Shown here one piece after another: positions 56,973-64,000 of a stretch of DNA of 64,000 bases. Under the pieces are notes generated by a model. The model saw nothing but the letters and a program-made list of their open reading frames with translations. It had not been told where the DNA came from and ran no database searches. Origin of the DNA: Thiomonas bhubaneswarensis (GTDB taxonomy: Bacteria > Pseudomonadota > Gammaproteobacteria > Burkholderiales > Burkholderiaceae_C); the NCBI RefSeq assembly GCF_001418255.1, contig NZ_LIPV01000007.1, forward strand, positions 1 to 64,000. Reading direction: 5' to 3'. A program made the translations under genes and the position numbers. Within the stretch, counting starts at the first letter, position 1; every line of letters begins with the position of its first letter.

Positions 56973-58559
56973 TCAGGCGCCTCGTGTCATCCAGGCGCTG
57001 GCGCGCTCCGCGATCATGAGCGTGGGCGCGTTGGTATTGCCCGTCGGCACTTCGGGCATGACCGCGGCATCGACCACACGCAGACCCTCGACACCTCGCA
57101 CGCGCAGCTGAGGATCGACCACGCTGGCAGCGTCTGCCCCCATTCGGCAGGTGCCGACCGGGTGATAGACGGTTTCGGCCTTTCTGCGGATGAATTCGCT
57201 CAGGTCGCCGTCCGAACCCACCAGCTTTCCTGGAAAGATGTTGTCGCCGCGCCAGGGATCGAAGGACGGCTGGGCCAGGATGTCGCGGGACACCCGCGCG
57301 GCTTCGCACATGCGCAGCAGATCTGCGCCCTCGGGATCGCTCAGGTAGTTGGGCTGAATCATCGGCGCTGCCGCCGGATCGGCGCTGCGCAGTCGGATGC
57401 GCCCTCGGCTCAGGGGATGCAGCACGCACGCATGCAGGGTGTAACCGTACCCCGGCAGACGCCCCCTGCCATGATCGTCGAGCAGGGCCGGGACGAAGTG
57501 AAATTGCACATCGCACCGTTCATCGGTCGCGAAGCGCGATCGCATGAAGCCACCGCCTTCGGCCGCGTTGGAGGTGCCGATTCCCTGCCGCGTCAGCCAG
57601 AACCGCAGCCCCGCCGCCACGACGTTGGCCTTGTCGTAGCTCACCGGCCGGGTGCAGGCCGTCAGGGTGCAGATGTCGAGATGATCCTGGAGGTTCTCGC
57701 CCACCGCCGGAAGATCGAGCGTCACGGGGATGCCGACATCGCGGAGGTGGTCGGCCGGGCCAATGCCGGACAGCAGGAGCAGTTGCGGCGAGTTGATCGC
57801 CCCGCCGCACAGGACGACCCGGCCCGCCTCGATGCGCCAGCTCGGCCGCCCGTGTTGCCGCACGACCACGCCCACGGCGCGCGCCCGCTCGATCAGGACG
57901 CGCTCGGTCAACGTGTGCGTCATCACGGTGAGATTGCCGCGGTCGCGAACGGGGCTGAGGAAGGCTGCCGCGCTCGAATGTCGAAGACCGTTGCGCTGCG
58001 TGACCTGATAGAGCCCGACGCCCTCCTGGACAGGCCCGTTGAAGTCGGGATTGTGGCTGAGCCCGTAGGAGACTCCGGCGGCCACGAAAGCGTCGGTGAG
58101 CACGTTGTGGTAGCGAAGATCGCTCACGCCCAGTTCGCCCTGATCGCCATGCCAGACGTCGGCGCCGCGCGTATTGCACTCCATGGCTCGAAACAGGGGC
58201 AGTACCGACGTCCAGGACCAGGCAGCCTCGCCGGTCTGGGCCGCCCATCGGTCATAGTCTTGCGGCGCGCCACGCACATAGCACATGGCGTTGATCGAAC
58301 TTGAGCCACCCAGCACCTTGCCCCGCGGCCACCAAAGGCGTCGGCCATGCAGTTGCGGCTCGGGCTCGGTGGTGTAGTTCCAGTTGAAGCGGGGCTGACC
58401 CGCGAGCTTGGCGATGCCCGCAGGCATGTGGATGTAGGGGTGCCAATCGGCTCCACCGGCTTCGATCAGCAGGACGCTGTGGTTGGGATCGGCGCTCAGA
58501 CGATTCGCCAGAACACAGCCGGCCGAACCCGCGCCAACGATCACCGTGTCGTATGCCAT
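56973..58559 (-). CDS. GMC-family FAD oxidoreductase
   Basis: A 528-residue glucose-methanol-choline oxidoreductase. The dinucleotide motif VIVGAGSAGCVLANRL is at the N-terminus; GGSSSINAM and the PROSITE GMC signature around GAINSPQLLLLSGIGP follow, with the C-terminal active-site His in YHPVGTCRMG and Asn in GNTNAPTLM. Choline dehydrogenase and alcohol dehydrogenase are family members; the substrate is not assignable. No partner is adjacent. Confidence 0.9.
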   Translation of the reverse strand: MAYDTVIVGAGSAGCVLANRLSADPNHSVLLIEAGGADWHPYIHMPAGIAKLAGQPRFNWNYTTEPEPQLHGRRLWWPRGKVLGGSSSINAMCYVRGAPQDYDRWAAQTGEAAWSWTSVLPLFRAMECNTRGADVWHGDQGELGVSDLRYHNVLTDAFVAAGVSYGLSHNPDFNGPVQEGVGLYQVTQRNGLRHSSAAAFLSPVRDRGNLTVMTHTLTERVLIERARAVGVVVRQHGRPSWRIEAGRVVLCGGAINSPQLLLLSGIGPADHLRDVGIPVTLDLPAVGENLQDHLDICTLTACTRPVSYDKANVVAAGLRFWLTRQGIGTSNAAEGGGFMRSRFATDERCDVQFHFVPALLDDHGRGRLPGYGYTLHACVLHPLSRGRIRLRSADPAAAPMIQPNYLSDPEGADLLRMCEAARVSRDILAQPSFDPWRGDNIFPGKLVGSDGDLSEFIRRKAETVYHPVGTCRMGADAASVVDPQLRVRGVEGLRVVDAAVMPEVPTGNTNAPTLMIAERASAWMTRGA

Positions 58560-58606
58560 GGGGCGTGTCTTGCCTCGGATCTATCCAAGAGCGGACTGCA
58601 ATGGCT

Positions 58607-59521
58607 TCAGTTCGTCCCTTGATTCAATTGATGGAGGGTCTGGATCATGGCAGAGTATTGCGTGCTCAGCGTAGCCCACGGATCGTTGCCAGCACCCTGA
58701 TCCGTCAGATCGACATAGCCGATACCCCTCTGGTACAGACTCGACAACATGCTGGTCTGAAGCTGCGGCAGTTCACTGAGTCCCAAAGCCAGATAGGCGA
58801 ATCGCGTGGTGGGATAGCTGCTCAGGCTGGTGGGCACGGCGGCAAGGTTCAGATCGGCACTTTCGTGCATGACGGTGATGTCGGCCGAGTCGGCAAGGGT
58901 GCTGTCGGGATAGGTGCCCGGGTTGATGGCGACCAGAGCAGCCTTGCCGCTGGAAGGCTTGATGTCTGCGCGCACGGTGGCAGCTGCCTGGGCGTAATAG
59001 CTTGCCTTGCTCGCCTGAGTCGACACCTCGTCGAAGAACACGCCGTCGACGTCGTAACACTGCGCATAGGTCTGCACGTCCACGGCAACCAGGGCTGGAT
59101 CGCGATTGCCGTAAAGAGTGTGGACATAACCCAGCACGGTCACGCCGGCCGCCCGCAGCTTGCCGATGCCCTGTTCGAACGCCGCCAACGTCGCCGAAGG
59201 CGGCGAGGTGCAGGCGACCGGCCCGTTGCTCGGGTTGATGATGGCCACCGTGGGCACCAGGGCCGCACCGGCGGCGACCTGCGTCCATGCCGGGTTGTCC
59301 TCGGTCGTGTACGAAGCGCCACTGCCGCTCGATACCAGCGGATACCCATACAGCGGCACCAGCACACCCATGGGCGTGCTGCGCGCAGCCACCTGCGGAG
59401 CGGCCTGCGGGGTCTGCGCGTCGGGCGCAGCAACCGTCGCTGTCGATCCCCCGCCACAACCCGCCAGCAACAGTGCGGTCAGAGCGACCGCCCCTCCCCA
59501 TCGGCATAACCGTCCATACAT
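58607..59521 (-). CDS. Spherulin-4-like lipoprotein
   Basis: A 304-residue exported protein. The N-terminal signal ends in the lipobox LLAGC, so it is a lipoprotein processed by LspA. The body resembles the spherulation-specific family 4 (Spherulin4), a beta/alpha-barrel glycosidase-like fold: MGVLVPLYGYP near residue 50, VDGVFFDEVSTQ in the middle. An enzymatic role on polysaccharide is possible. Its start overlaps the end of the EamA gene by 43 bases. Confidence 0.8.
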   Translation of the reverse strand: MYGRLCRWGGAVALTALLLAGCGGGSTATVAAPDAQTPQAAPQVAARSTPMGVLVPLYGYPLVSSGSGASYTTEDNPAWTQVAAGAALVPTVAIINPSNGPVACTSPPSATLAAFEQGIGKLRAAGVTVLGYVHTLYGNRDPALVAVDVQTYAQCYDVDGVFFDEVSTQASKASYYAQAAATVRADIKPSSGKAALVAINPGTYPDSTLADSADITVMHESADLNLAAVPTSLSSYPTTRFAYLALGLSELPQLQTSMLSSLYQRGIGYVDLTDQGAGNDPWATLSTQYSAMIQTLHQLNQGTN

Positions 59522-60414
59522 GCGCGTGCCCCCCATTTGATCTTTTGCCAACCCCACCACTCGTTGCCGACGAGCGCCAGCAATATCAGCCCGCCGCCGA
59601 TCAAGGTACCCAGCGCCGGTTGCTCTGCGGCACCGACCCAGGCCCACAGAATACCGAATACGACCTCGAGCAAACCCAGCAGCCCCACTTCAGCCGGCGC
59701 CAGACGCTGCGCGGCCCAGACCGCCAGCAGACCGGGAATCGCCAGCTGAAAAACGCCCAGGAAGGCGAGCCAGATCGCATCATGCAGATCCACCGTGACA
59801 GGCCATGCCGGAAACGCCACCGCCGCCAACGAGAACAAGGCCCCGAGCATGACCGCCGCCTGCATCGGCACGGCGACACCCGCGCGACGCAGGCTGACCC
59901 AGTTGGCTGCTGCACTGAACGGCACGGCCAAGGCCACCAGCATGCCGAGCAACTGCGTCGATCCATTCGCATGATGCAGGTTCTGCCAGGCGATCCACCC
60001 CATGCCGATGAGGGCGAGCATGATGGCCAGCCAGGTACGCGCCGGCAGGGCGTGACGCAGTATCAGCCAGCCCAGCAAGGCGGCAATCAAGGGACTGAGA
60101 CTGTCGGCAATCAGCGTCTGTGCCACGGTGGTGAGCGTGAGAGCCACCATGAAGGCGGTGAACATCACCGCCCAGAACACGGCCGAGAGCCACAACAGCG
60201 GAGAGGCGTTGCGCACATCGCGCGCCAGACCACGCGGCCCCTGACGCCAGAGCAGCCACACAAGCACGCCCAGCGCCGCAAAGCCGCTGCGCCAGAACAC
60301 CAGATCGAGTCCGTCCTGATGATGGAGATGGCGTGTGACCACGCCCGCCACGCTCCAGAGCAGCGTGGCGCCGACCATGGCGAGCACGGCACGCGCATGA
60401 GGCTGGGTCGCCAT
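59479..60414 (-). CDS. EamA/DMT family transporter
   Basis: A 311-residue inner-membrane protein with ten membrane segments in two EamA repeats, drug/metabolite transporter superfamily. ATLLWSVAGVVTRHL near the N-terminus and the AEVGLLGLLEVVFGILWAW motif in the second half are typical. The substrate is unknown. The end overlaps the spherulin-4-like gene; the start may be ATG 60414 or 60423. Confidence 0.85.
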   Translation of the reverse strand: MATQPHARAVLAMVGATLLWSVAGVVTRHLHHQDGLDLVFWRSGFAALGVLVWLLWRQGPRGLARDVRNASPLLWLSAVFWAVMFTAFMVALTLTTVAQTLIADSLSPLIAALLGWLILRHALPARTWLAIMLALIGMGWIAWQNLHHANGSTQLLGMLVALAVPFSAAANWVSLRRAGVAVPMQAAVMLGALFSLAAVAFPAWPVTVDLHDAIWLAFLGVFQLAIPGLLAVWAAQRLAPAEVGLLGLLEVVFGILWAWVGAAEQPALGTLIGGGLILLALVGNEWWGWQKIKWGARACMDGYADGEGRSL

Positions 60415-60441
60415 GATCCGCACGCCGGGCTGTGAACGAGC

Positions 60442-62268
60442 TCAGGCCGAGCGGCCGGCGCGCTTGCGCTCGTTTTCGGTCAGGTAGCGCTTGCGCAGGC
60501 GCACGCTCTTGGGGGTGATTTCGACCAGCTCGTCGTCCTCGATGAACTCCACGCCATACTCCAGCGTCAGGTCGATGGGCGGGGTGATCTTGATGGCGTC
60601 TTCCTTGCCCGAGACGCGGAAGTTGGTGAGCTGCTTGGTGCGGGTCGCGTTGACCACCAGGTCGTTGTCGCGGCTGTGAATGCCCACGATCATGCCCTCG
60701 TACACAGGGTCGCCCGCCTTGACGAACATGCGCCCGCGGTCGTCGAGCTTGCCCAGCGCGTAGGTGAAGATCTCGCCGTCGTCCATGGAGATGAGCACGC
60801 CGTTCTTGCGTCCGGCAATCTCGCCCTTGTGCGGCTCGTAGCCGTCGAAGATGTTGGAGATCAGGCCCGAGCCGCGCGTCAGGTTGAGAAATTCGTTGGT
60901 GAAACCGATGAGCCCGCGCGCCGGAATGCGGTATTCGAGACGCACGCGACCGCGACCGTCCGGCTCCATATTGACCAGTTCGCCCTTGCGCTCGCCCAGC
61001 GCCTGCATCACCCCGCCCTGATGGCCCTCTTCGATGTCAGCCGTCACCAGCTCGATGGGCTCATGGCGCACGCCGTCCACGTCCTTGAACACCACGCGCG
61101 GCTTGGACACGGCCAGCTCATAGCCTTCGCGGCGCATGTTTTCCAGCAGGATGGTCAGGTGCAGTTCGCCACGGCCCGACACTTCGAACACACCGTCCTC
61201 GTCGGTTTCCTTCACCCGCAGAGCTACGTTGGACTGCAGTTCCTTCTGCAGTCGATCCCAGATCTGGCGGCTGGTGACGAACTTGCCTTCACGGCCGGCC
61301 AGCGGGCTGGTGTTGACGCAGAAGTTCATGGTCAGCGTCGGCTCGTCCACCTTGAGCATGGGCAGCGGCGCCGGGTCGAGCGGGTCGGTCACGGTCACGC
61401 CGATGCCGATTTCCGCAATGCCGTTGATCAGCACGATGTCACCGGGACCGGCCTCGGTCACCTGCACACGATCGAGCCCCTGGAAGGTCAGCACCTGATT
61501 GATGCGACCCTTGAACGACTTGCCCTCGGGGCCTTCCATCACCAGCACGTCCATGACCGGCTTGATCGTGCCGGCGTTGATGCGCCCCACGCCAATGCGG
61601 CCGACGAAGTTGTTGTAGTCGAGCGCGGAGATCTGCAGTTGCAGCGGCGCGGCCGGATCGCCGCTGTGCGGGGGCACGTGCTTGAGGATGGTGTTGAAGA
61701 GCGCCGACATGTCCGGTCCCCACTGCTGCCCCGGCTCGCCCTCTTCCAGCGACGTCCAGCCGTTGATGCCCGAGGCATAGACCACCGGGAAGTCGAGCTG
61801 TTCGTCGGTCGCGCCGAGCTTGTCGAACAGGTCGAAAGCGGCGTTGACCACCGCATCGGGCTTGGCACCCGGCTTGTCCACCTTGTTCACCACGACGATG
61901 GGCTTGAGACCCAGGGCCAGCGCCTTCTTGGTGACGAAGCGGGTCTGCGGCATCGGGCCCTCCTGCGCGTCGATCAGCAGCACCACGCCGTCGACCATGC
62001 TCAGAGCGCGCTCGACCTCACCACCGAAGTCGGCGTGGCCGGGGGTATCGACGATGTTGATGTGCGTGCCTTGCCAGCTCACCGCGCAGTTCTTCGCCAG
62101 AATGGTGATGCCGCGCTCGCGTTCGATGGCGTTGTTGTCCATCACCGTGTCCACGACTTTTTCATGTTCGGCGAAGGTGCCCGACTGGCGCAGCAGTTGG
62201 TCCACCATGGTGGTCTTGCCATGGTCGACGTGGGCGATGATGGCGATGTTGCGGATGGATTTGCTCAT
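60442..62268 (-). CDS. typA: Translational GTPase TypA/BipA
   Basis: Ribosome-binding GTPase important at low temperature and stress and in 50S assembly. The 608 residues carry G1 [10 protein letters not shown]3 [11 protein letters not shown]4 [11 protein letters not shown]-like domains III and V, and the BipA-specific C-terminus. It overlaps truB by 4 bases and follows it in the infB-rbfA-truB-typA run. Confidence 0.96.
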   Translation of the reverse strand: MSKSIRNIAIIAHVDHGKTTMVDQLLRQSGTFAEHEKVVDTVMDNNAIERERGITILAKNCAVSWQGTHINIVDTPGHADFGGEVERALSMVDGVVLLIDAQEGPMPQTRFVTKKALALGLKPIVVVNKVDKPGAKPDAVVNAAFDLFDKLGATDEQLDFPVVYASGINGWTSLEEGEPGQQWGPDMSALFNTILKHVPPHSGDPAAPLQLQISALDYNNFVGRIGVGRINAGTIKPVMDVLVMEGPEGKSFKGRINQVLTFQGLDRVQVTEAGPGDIVLINGIAEIGIGVTVTDPLDPAPLPMLKVDEPTLTMNFCVNTSPLAGREGKFVTSRQIWDRLQKELQSNVALRVKETDEDGVFEVSGRGELHLTILLENMRREGYELAVSKPRVVFKDVDGVRHEPIELVTADIEEGHQGGVMQALGERKGELVNMEPDGRGRVRLEYRIPARGLIGFTNEFLNLTRGSGLISNIFDGYEPHKGEIAGRKNGVLISMDDGEIFTYALGKLDDRGRMFVKAGDPVYEGMIVGIHSRDNDLVVNATRTKQLTNFRVSGKEDAIKITPPIDLTLEYGVEFIEDDELVEITPKSVRLRKRYLTENERKRAGRSA

Positions 62269-63293
62269 GGCGTTGCGTCCTGAAGGGGAGATTCGTTTTG
62301 AAAGGATGAAATGGGGGCAGGTGTAGCGGATTTTTGCGACAGAACGGCTGCGTCTGGAGCGAGCTCATCGGCGCACAGCAGACGACGCGGCGCCAACGCG
62401 CCAGACTCCAGCGCACCGATGCCCAGCAGCACAGCCGCCTGCCCGACCGCCAGGGGGCCGTAGATGCGCACGTCCTCGCCGGGCTTGATCAGTCCGCCCG
62501 GCTGCAGGCCGCTCAGGCGGGCGCCGTGCAGGAAGCGCTGCGTCTGCGCAGCATCGAGATCCAGCCTGGGTGCGGCCTGAAGCAACACATCGGTCGGCAG
62601 CAGCTGGCGGCGCAAGGCAGCCTGATCCAGAGCCTCGGCCGCCTCGAGCGCCAGGGCCTGTGTCAGCTCGAATGAGCCACTTGCCGTGCGGGTGAGCGCA
62701 GCCAGATGGGCACCACAGCCCAGGGCCTCGCCGATGTCGCGCGCAAGGGCGCGAATGTAGGTGCCCTTGCCGCAGTGCACGGCCAGCGTCAGCCGCTCAT
62801 CCACCAGAGACAGCACCTCGATGGCGTGAATGTGAACGGTGCGCGCGGCGACCTCGATCGCCTCGCCGGCGCGAGCATAGGCATAAAGCGGTCGGCCGTC
62901 ACGCTTGAGCGCACTGTAGACGGGCGGCGTCTGAGAGATGGCGCCAAGAAAGCGCGGCAGCACGGCATCGACCTGCGCCCGGTCCACCCGCACTGCGCGG
63001 CGCTCGACGATCTCGCCCTCGGCATCATCGGTCGTGGTGCGGGCGCCGAGCTGCAGCACGGCGACATAGCGCTTGTCGGCTTCGAGGTGACGCTGGGCAA
63101 ACTTGGTCGCGGCACCGAAGCACAGCATCAGCAGGCCATCGGCCAAAGGATCGAGCGTGCCGCCATGCCCTGCCTTGGCCGCGCGCAGGCGCCGACGCAC
63201 GCGAAACAAGGCCTGCTGCGAGGTCAGCCCGCGAGGCTTGTTCAGCAGAAGCACGCCGTTGACCGCCTCCCAAGGCGCTTTCTGAACATTCAT
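62265..63293 (-). CDS. truB: tRNA pseudouridine-55 synthase
   Basis: Forms pseudouridine-55 in tRNA. The 342-residue protein shows the N-terminal [11 protein letters not shown], the catalytic Asp in [11 protein letters not shown], and the later [11 protein letters not shown]-like region. Its ATG 63293 follows rbfA by about 30 bases. Confidence 0.95.
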   Translation of the reverse strand: MNVQKAPWEAVNGVLLLNKPRGLTSQQALFRVRRRLRAAKAGHGGTLDPLADGLLMLCFGAATKFAQRHLEADKRYVAVLQLGARTTTDDAEGEIVERRAVRVDRAQVDAVLPRFLGAISQTPPVYSALKRDGRPLYAYARAGEAIEVAARTVHIHAIEVLSLVDERLTLAVHCGKGTYIRALARDIGEALGCGAHLAALTRTASGSFELTQALALEAAEALDQAALRRQLLPTDVLLQAAPRLDLDAAQTQRFLHGARLSGLQPGGLIKPGEDVRIYGPLAVGQAAVLLGIGALESGALAPRRLLCADELAPDAAVLSQKSATPAPISSFQNESPLQDATP

Positions 63294-63324
63294 GGTGGTC
63301 GCAACCCGGGCGCGCTGCGCCGGG

Positions 63325-63687
63325 TCAGTCGTCTTTGGCCTGGTGCGACAAGGCCTGCTTGATGAGTCCGTCCATCTCGGCGGCCTTCTCAGTCGTCGGA
63401 TCGAACAGAAAATGCAGCGTGGGCACGGTATGGATTTGCAGGCGTTTGAACAACAGGCTGTGCAGGTAACCGGCCTTGTCGCTCAGCAACTGACGCGCCG
63501 TCTCGGGCTCGGCCCCGATGACGCTGAAATACACCTTGGCATGGGCGTAATCCGGCGTGAGCTGCACATCGGTGAGGGTCACCAGCCCGAGCTTGGGGTT
63601 GCGCAGCTCGCGCTGGATCAGCTCGGCCAGATCGCGCTGGATCTGGTCGGCGATACGCTGGGTCCGGTTGGGCGTGGCGCGCTTCAT
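63325..63687 (-). CDS. rbfA: Ribosome-binding factor A
   Basis: KH-fold 30S maturation and cold-adaptation factor. The 120 residues show [20 protein letters not shown] and [14 protein letters not shown]. It follows infB on the minus strand, in the universal infB-rbfA-truB order. Confidence 0.95.
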   Translation of the reverse strand: MKRATPNRTQRIADQIQRDLAELIQRELRNPKLGLVTLTDVQLTPDYAHAKVYFSVIGAEPETARQLLSDKAGYLHSLLFKRLQIHTVPTLHFLFDPTTEKAAEMDGLIKQALSHQAKDD

Positions 63688-63708
63688 TTCAGTCTGGCTG
63701 CGCCGCCC

Positions 63709-64000
63709 TTACAGGGTGCGTGCCACTTCCTTGATTTCGAAGACCTCGAGCTGATCGCCCTCTTGAATGTCCTGATAGTTCTTCAATGACAGACCGCATT
63801 CGAAGCCTTCCTTGACTTCGCGCGCATCGTCCTTGAAGCGCTTGAGCGAGTCGAGCTCTCCGGTGTGGATGACCACGTTGTTGCGCAGCAGGCGCACATG
63901 GGCCGAGCGGCGCACCAGGCCCGACAGCACCATGCAACCCGCGACCGCACCGACCTTCGGGATGCGGAACACCTGACGAATCTCGACCAGACCCAGCACC
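63709..64000 (-). CDS. infB: Translation initiation factor IF-2, C-terminal part
   Basis: The last 96 residues of IF-2 domain IV ([17 protein letters not shown] onward). The gene continues beyond the right edge. It is upstream of rbfA. Confidence 0.95.
   Translation of the reverse strand, partial: VLGLVEIRQVFRIPKVGAVAGCMVLSGLVRRSAHVRLLRNNVVIHTGELDSLKRFKDDAREVKEGFECGLSLKNYQDIQEGDQLEVFEIKEVARTL

Noticed and set aside
60676-62283. 535-residue plus-strand ORF opposite typA
   Set aside because: Antisense His/Asp/Val-rich shadow; typA on the other strand is unmistakable.

Overview
The window looks like chromosome of a high-GC betaproteobacterium of the Burkholderiales. The evidence is gene order typical of that group: bamD / rluD / pgeF / phaC-phaA-phaB-phaR-rimO, and infB-rbfA-truB-typA. 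A SoeABC-type sulfite dehydrogenase, a TauE/SafE exporter and a CtaG-type oxidase assembly factor suggest a sulfur-oxidising genus such as Thiomonas. The genus is inference; no 16S gene is present.

Layout. 1-3560: ctaG-like gene and convergent rnr (RNase R). 3561-3850: two tandem tRNA-Leu genes (CAG, CAA). 3851-13241: a compact integrated element of about 9.4 kb in the 3' end of tRNA-Leu(CAA). It carries integrase, RadC-like protein, an unknown protein, AlpA regulator, small protein, TOPRIM primase, AAA+ helicase, small ORF, HTH/coiled-coil protein, small protein, and a fused HK97-type prohead protease-major capsid protein followed by a strong terminator. It has no portal, large terminase, tail or lysis gene, so it reads as a phage satellite rather than a prophage. 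This is the most unusual item here.

13336-29933: housekeeping genes (murB, yajQ, plsY, ybaK, PHP phosphatase, YciO, M50 protease, trpS, dedA, cold-shock gene, ribF-ileS-lspA, DUF2189 membrane protein, prfC, dnaQ, tRNA-Val, xth). 30110-33661: small envelope proteins, an acetate-type transporter and a TauE/SafE exporter. 33694-42423: rimO, the polyhydroxybutyrate genes, pgeF, rluD and bamD. 42445-46814: dinG, PP2C phosphatase, enoyl-CoA hydratase, LprI-like protein.

46886-52907: sulfite dehydrogenase genes soeCBA on the minus strand, divergent from an Old Yellow Enzyme gene. 52926-56715: three-gene polysaccharide module (UDP-HexNAc epimerase, UDP-HexNAc dehydrogenase, polyprenyl glycosylphosphotransferase) with its own terminator. 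56973-60414: GMC oxidoreductase, spherulin-4-like lipoprotein and EamA transporter. 60442-64000: typA, truB, rbfA and the 3' end of infB, all minus strand.

All protein calls rest on reading translated sequence and motifs; no database search was run.
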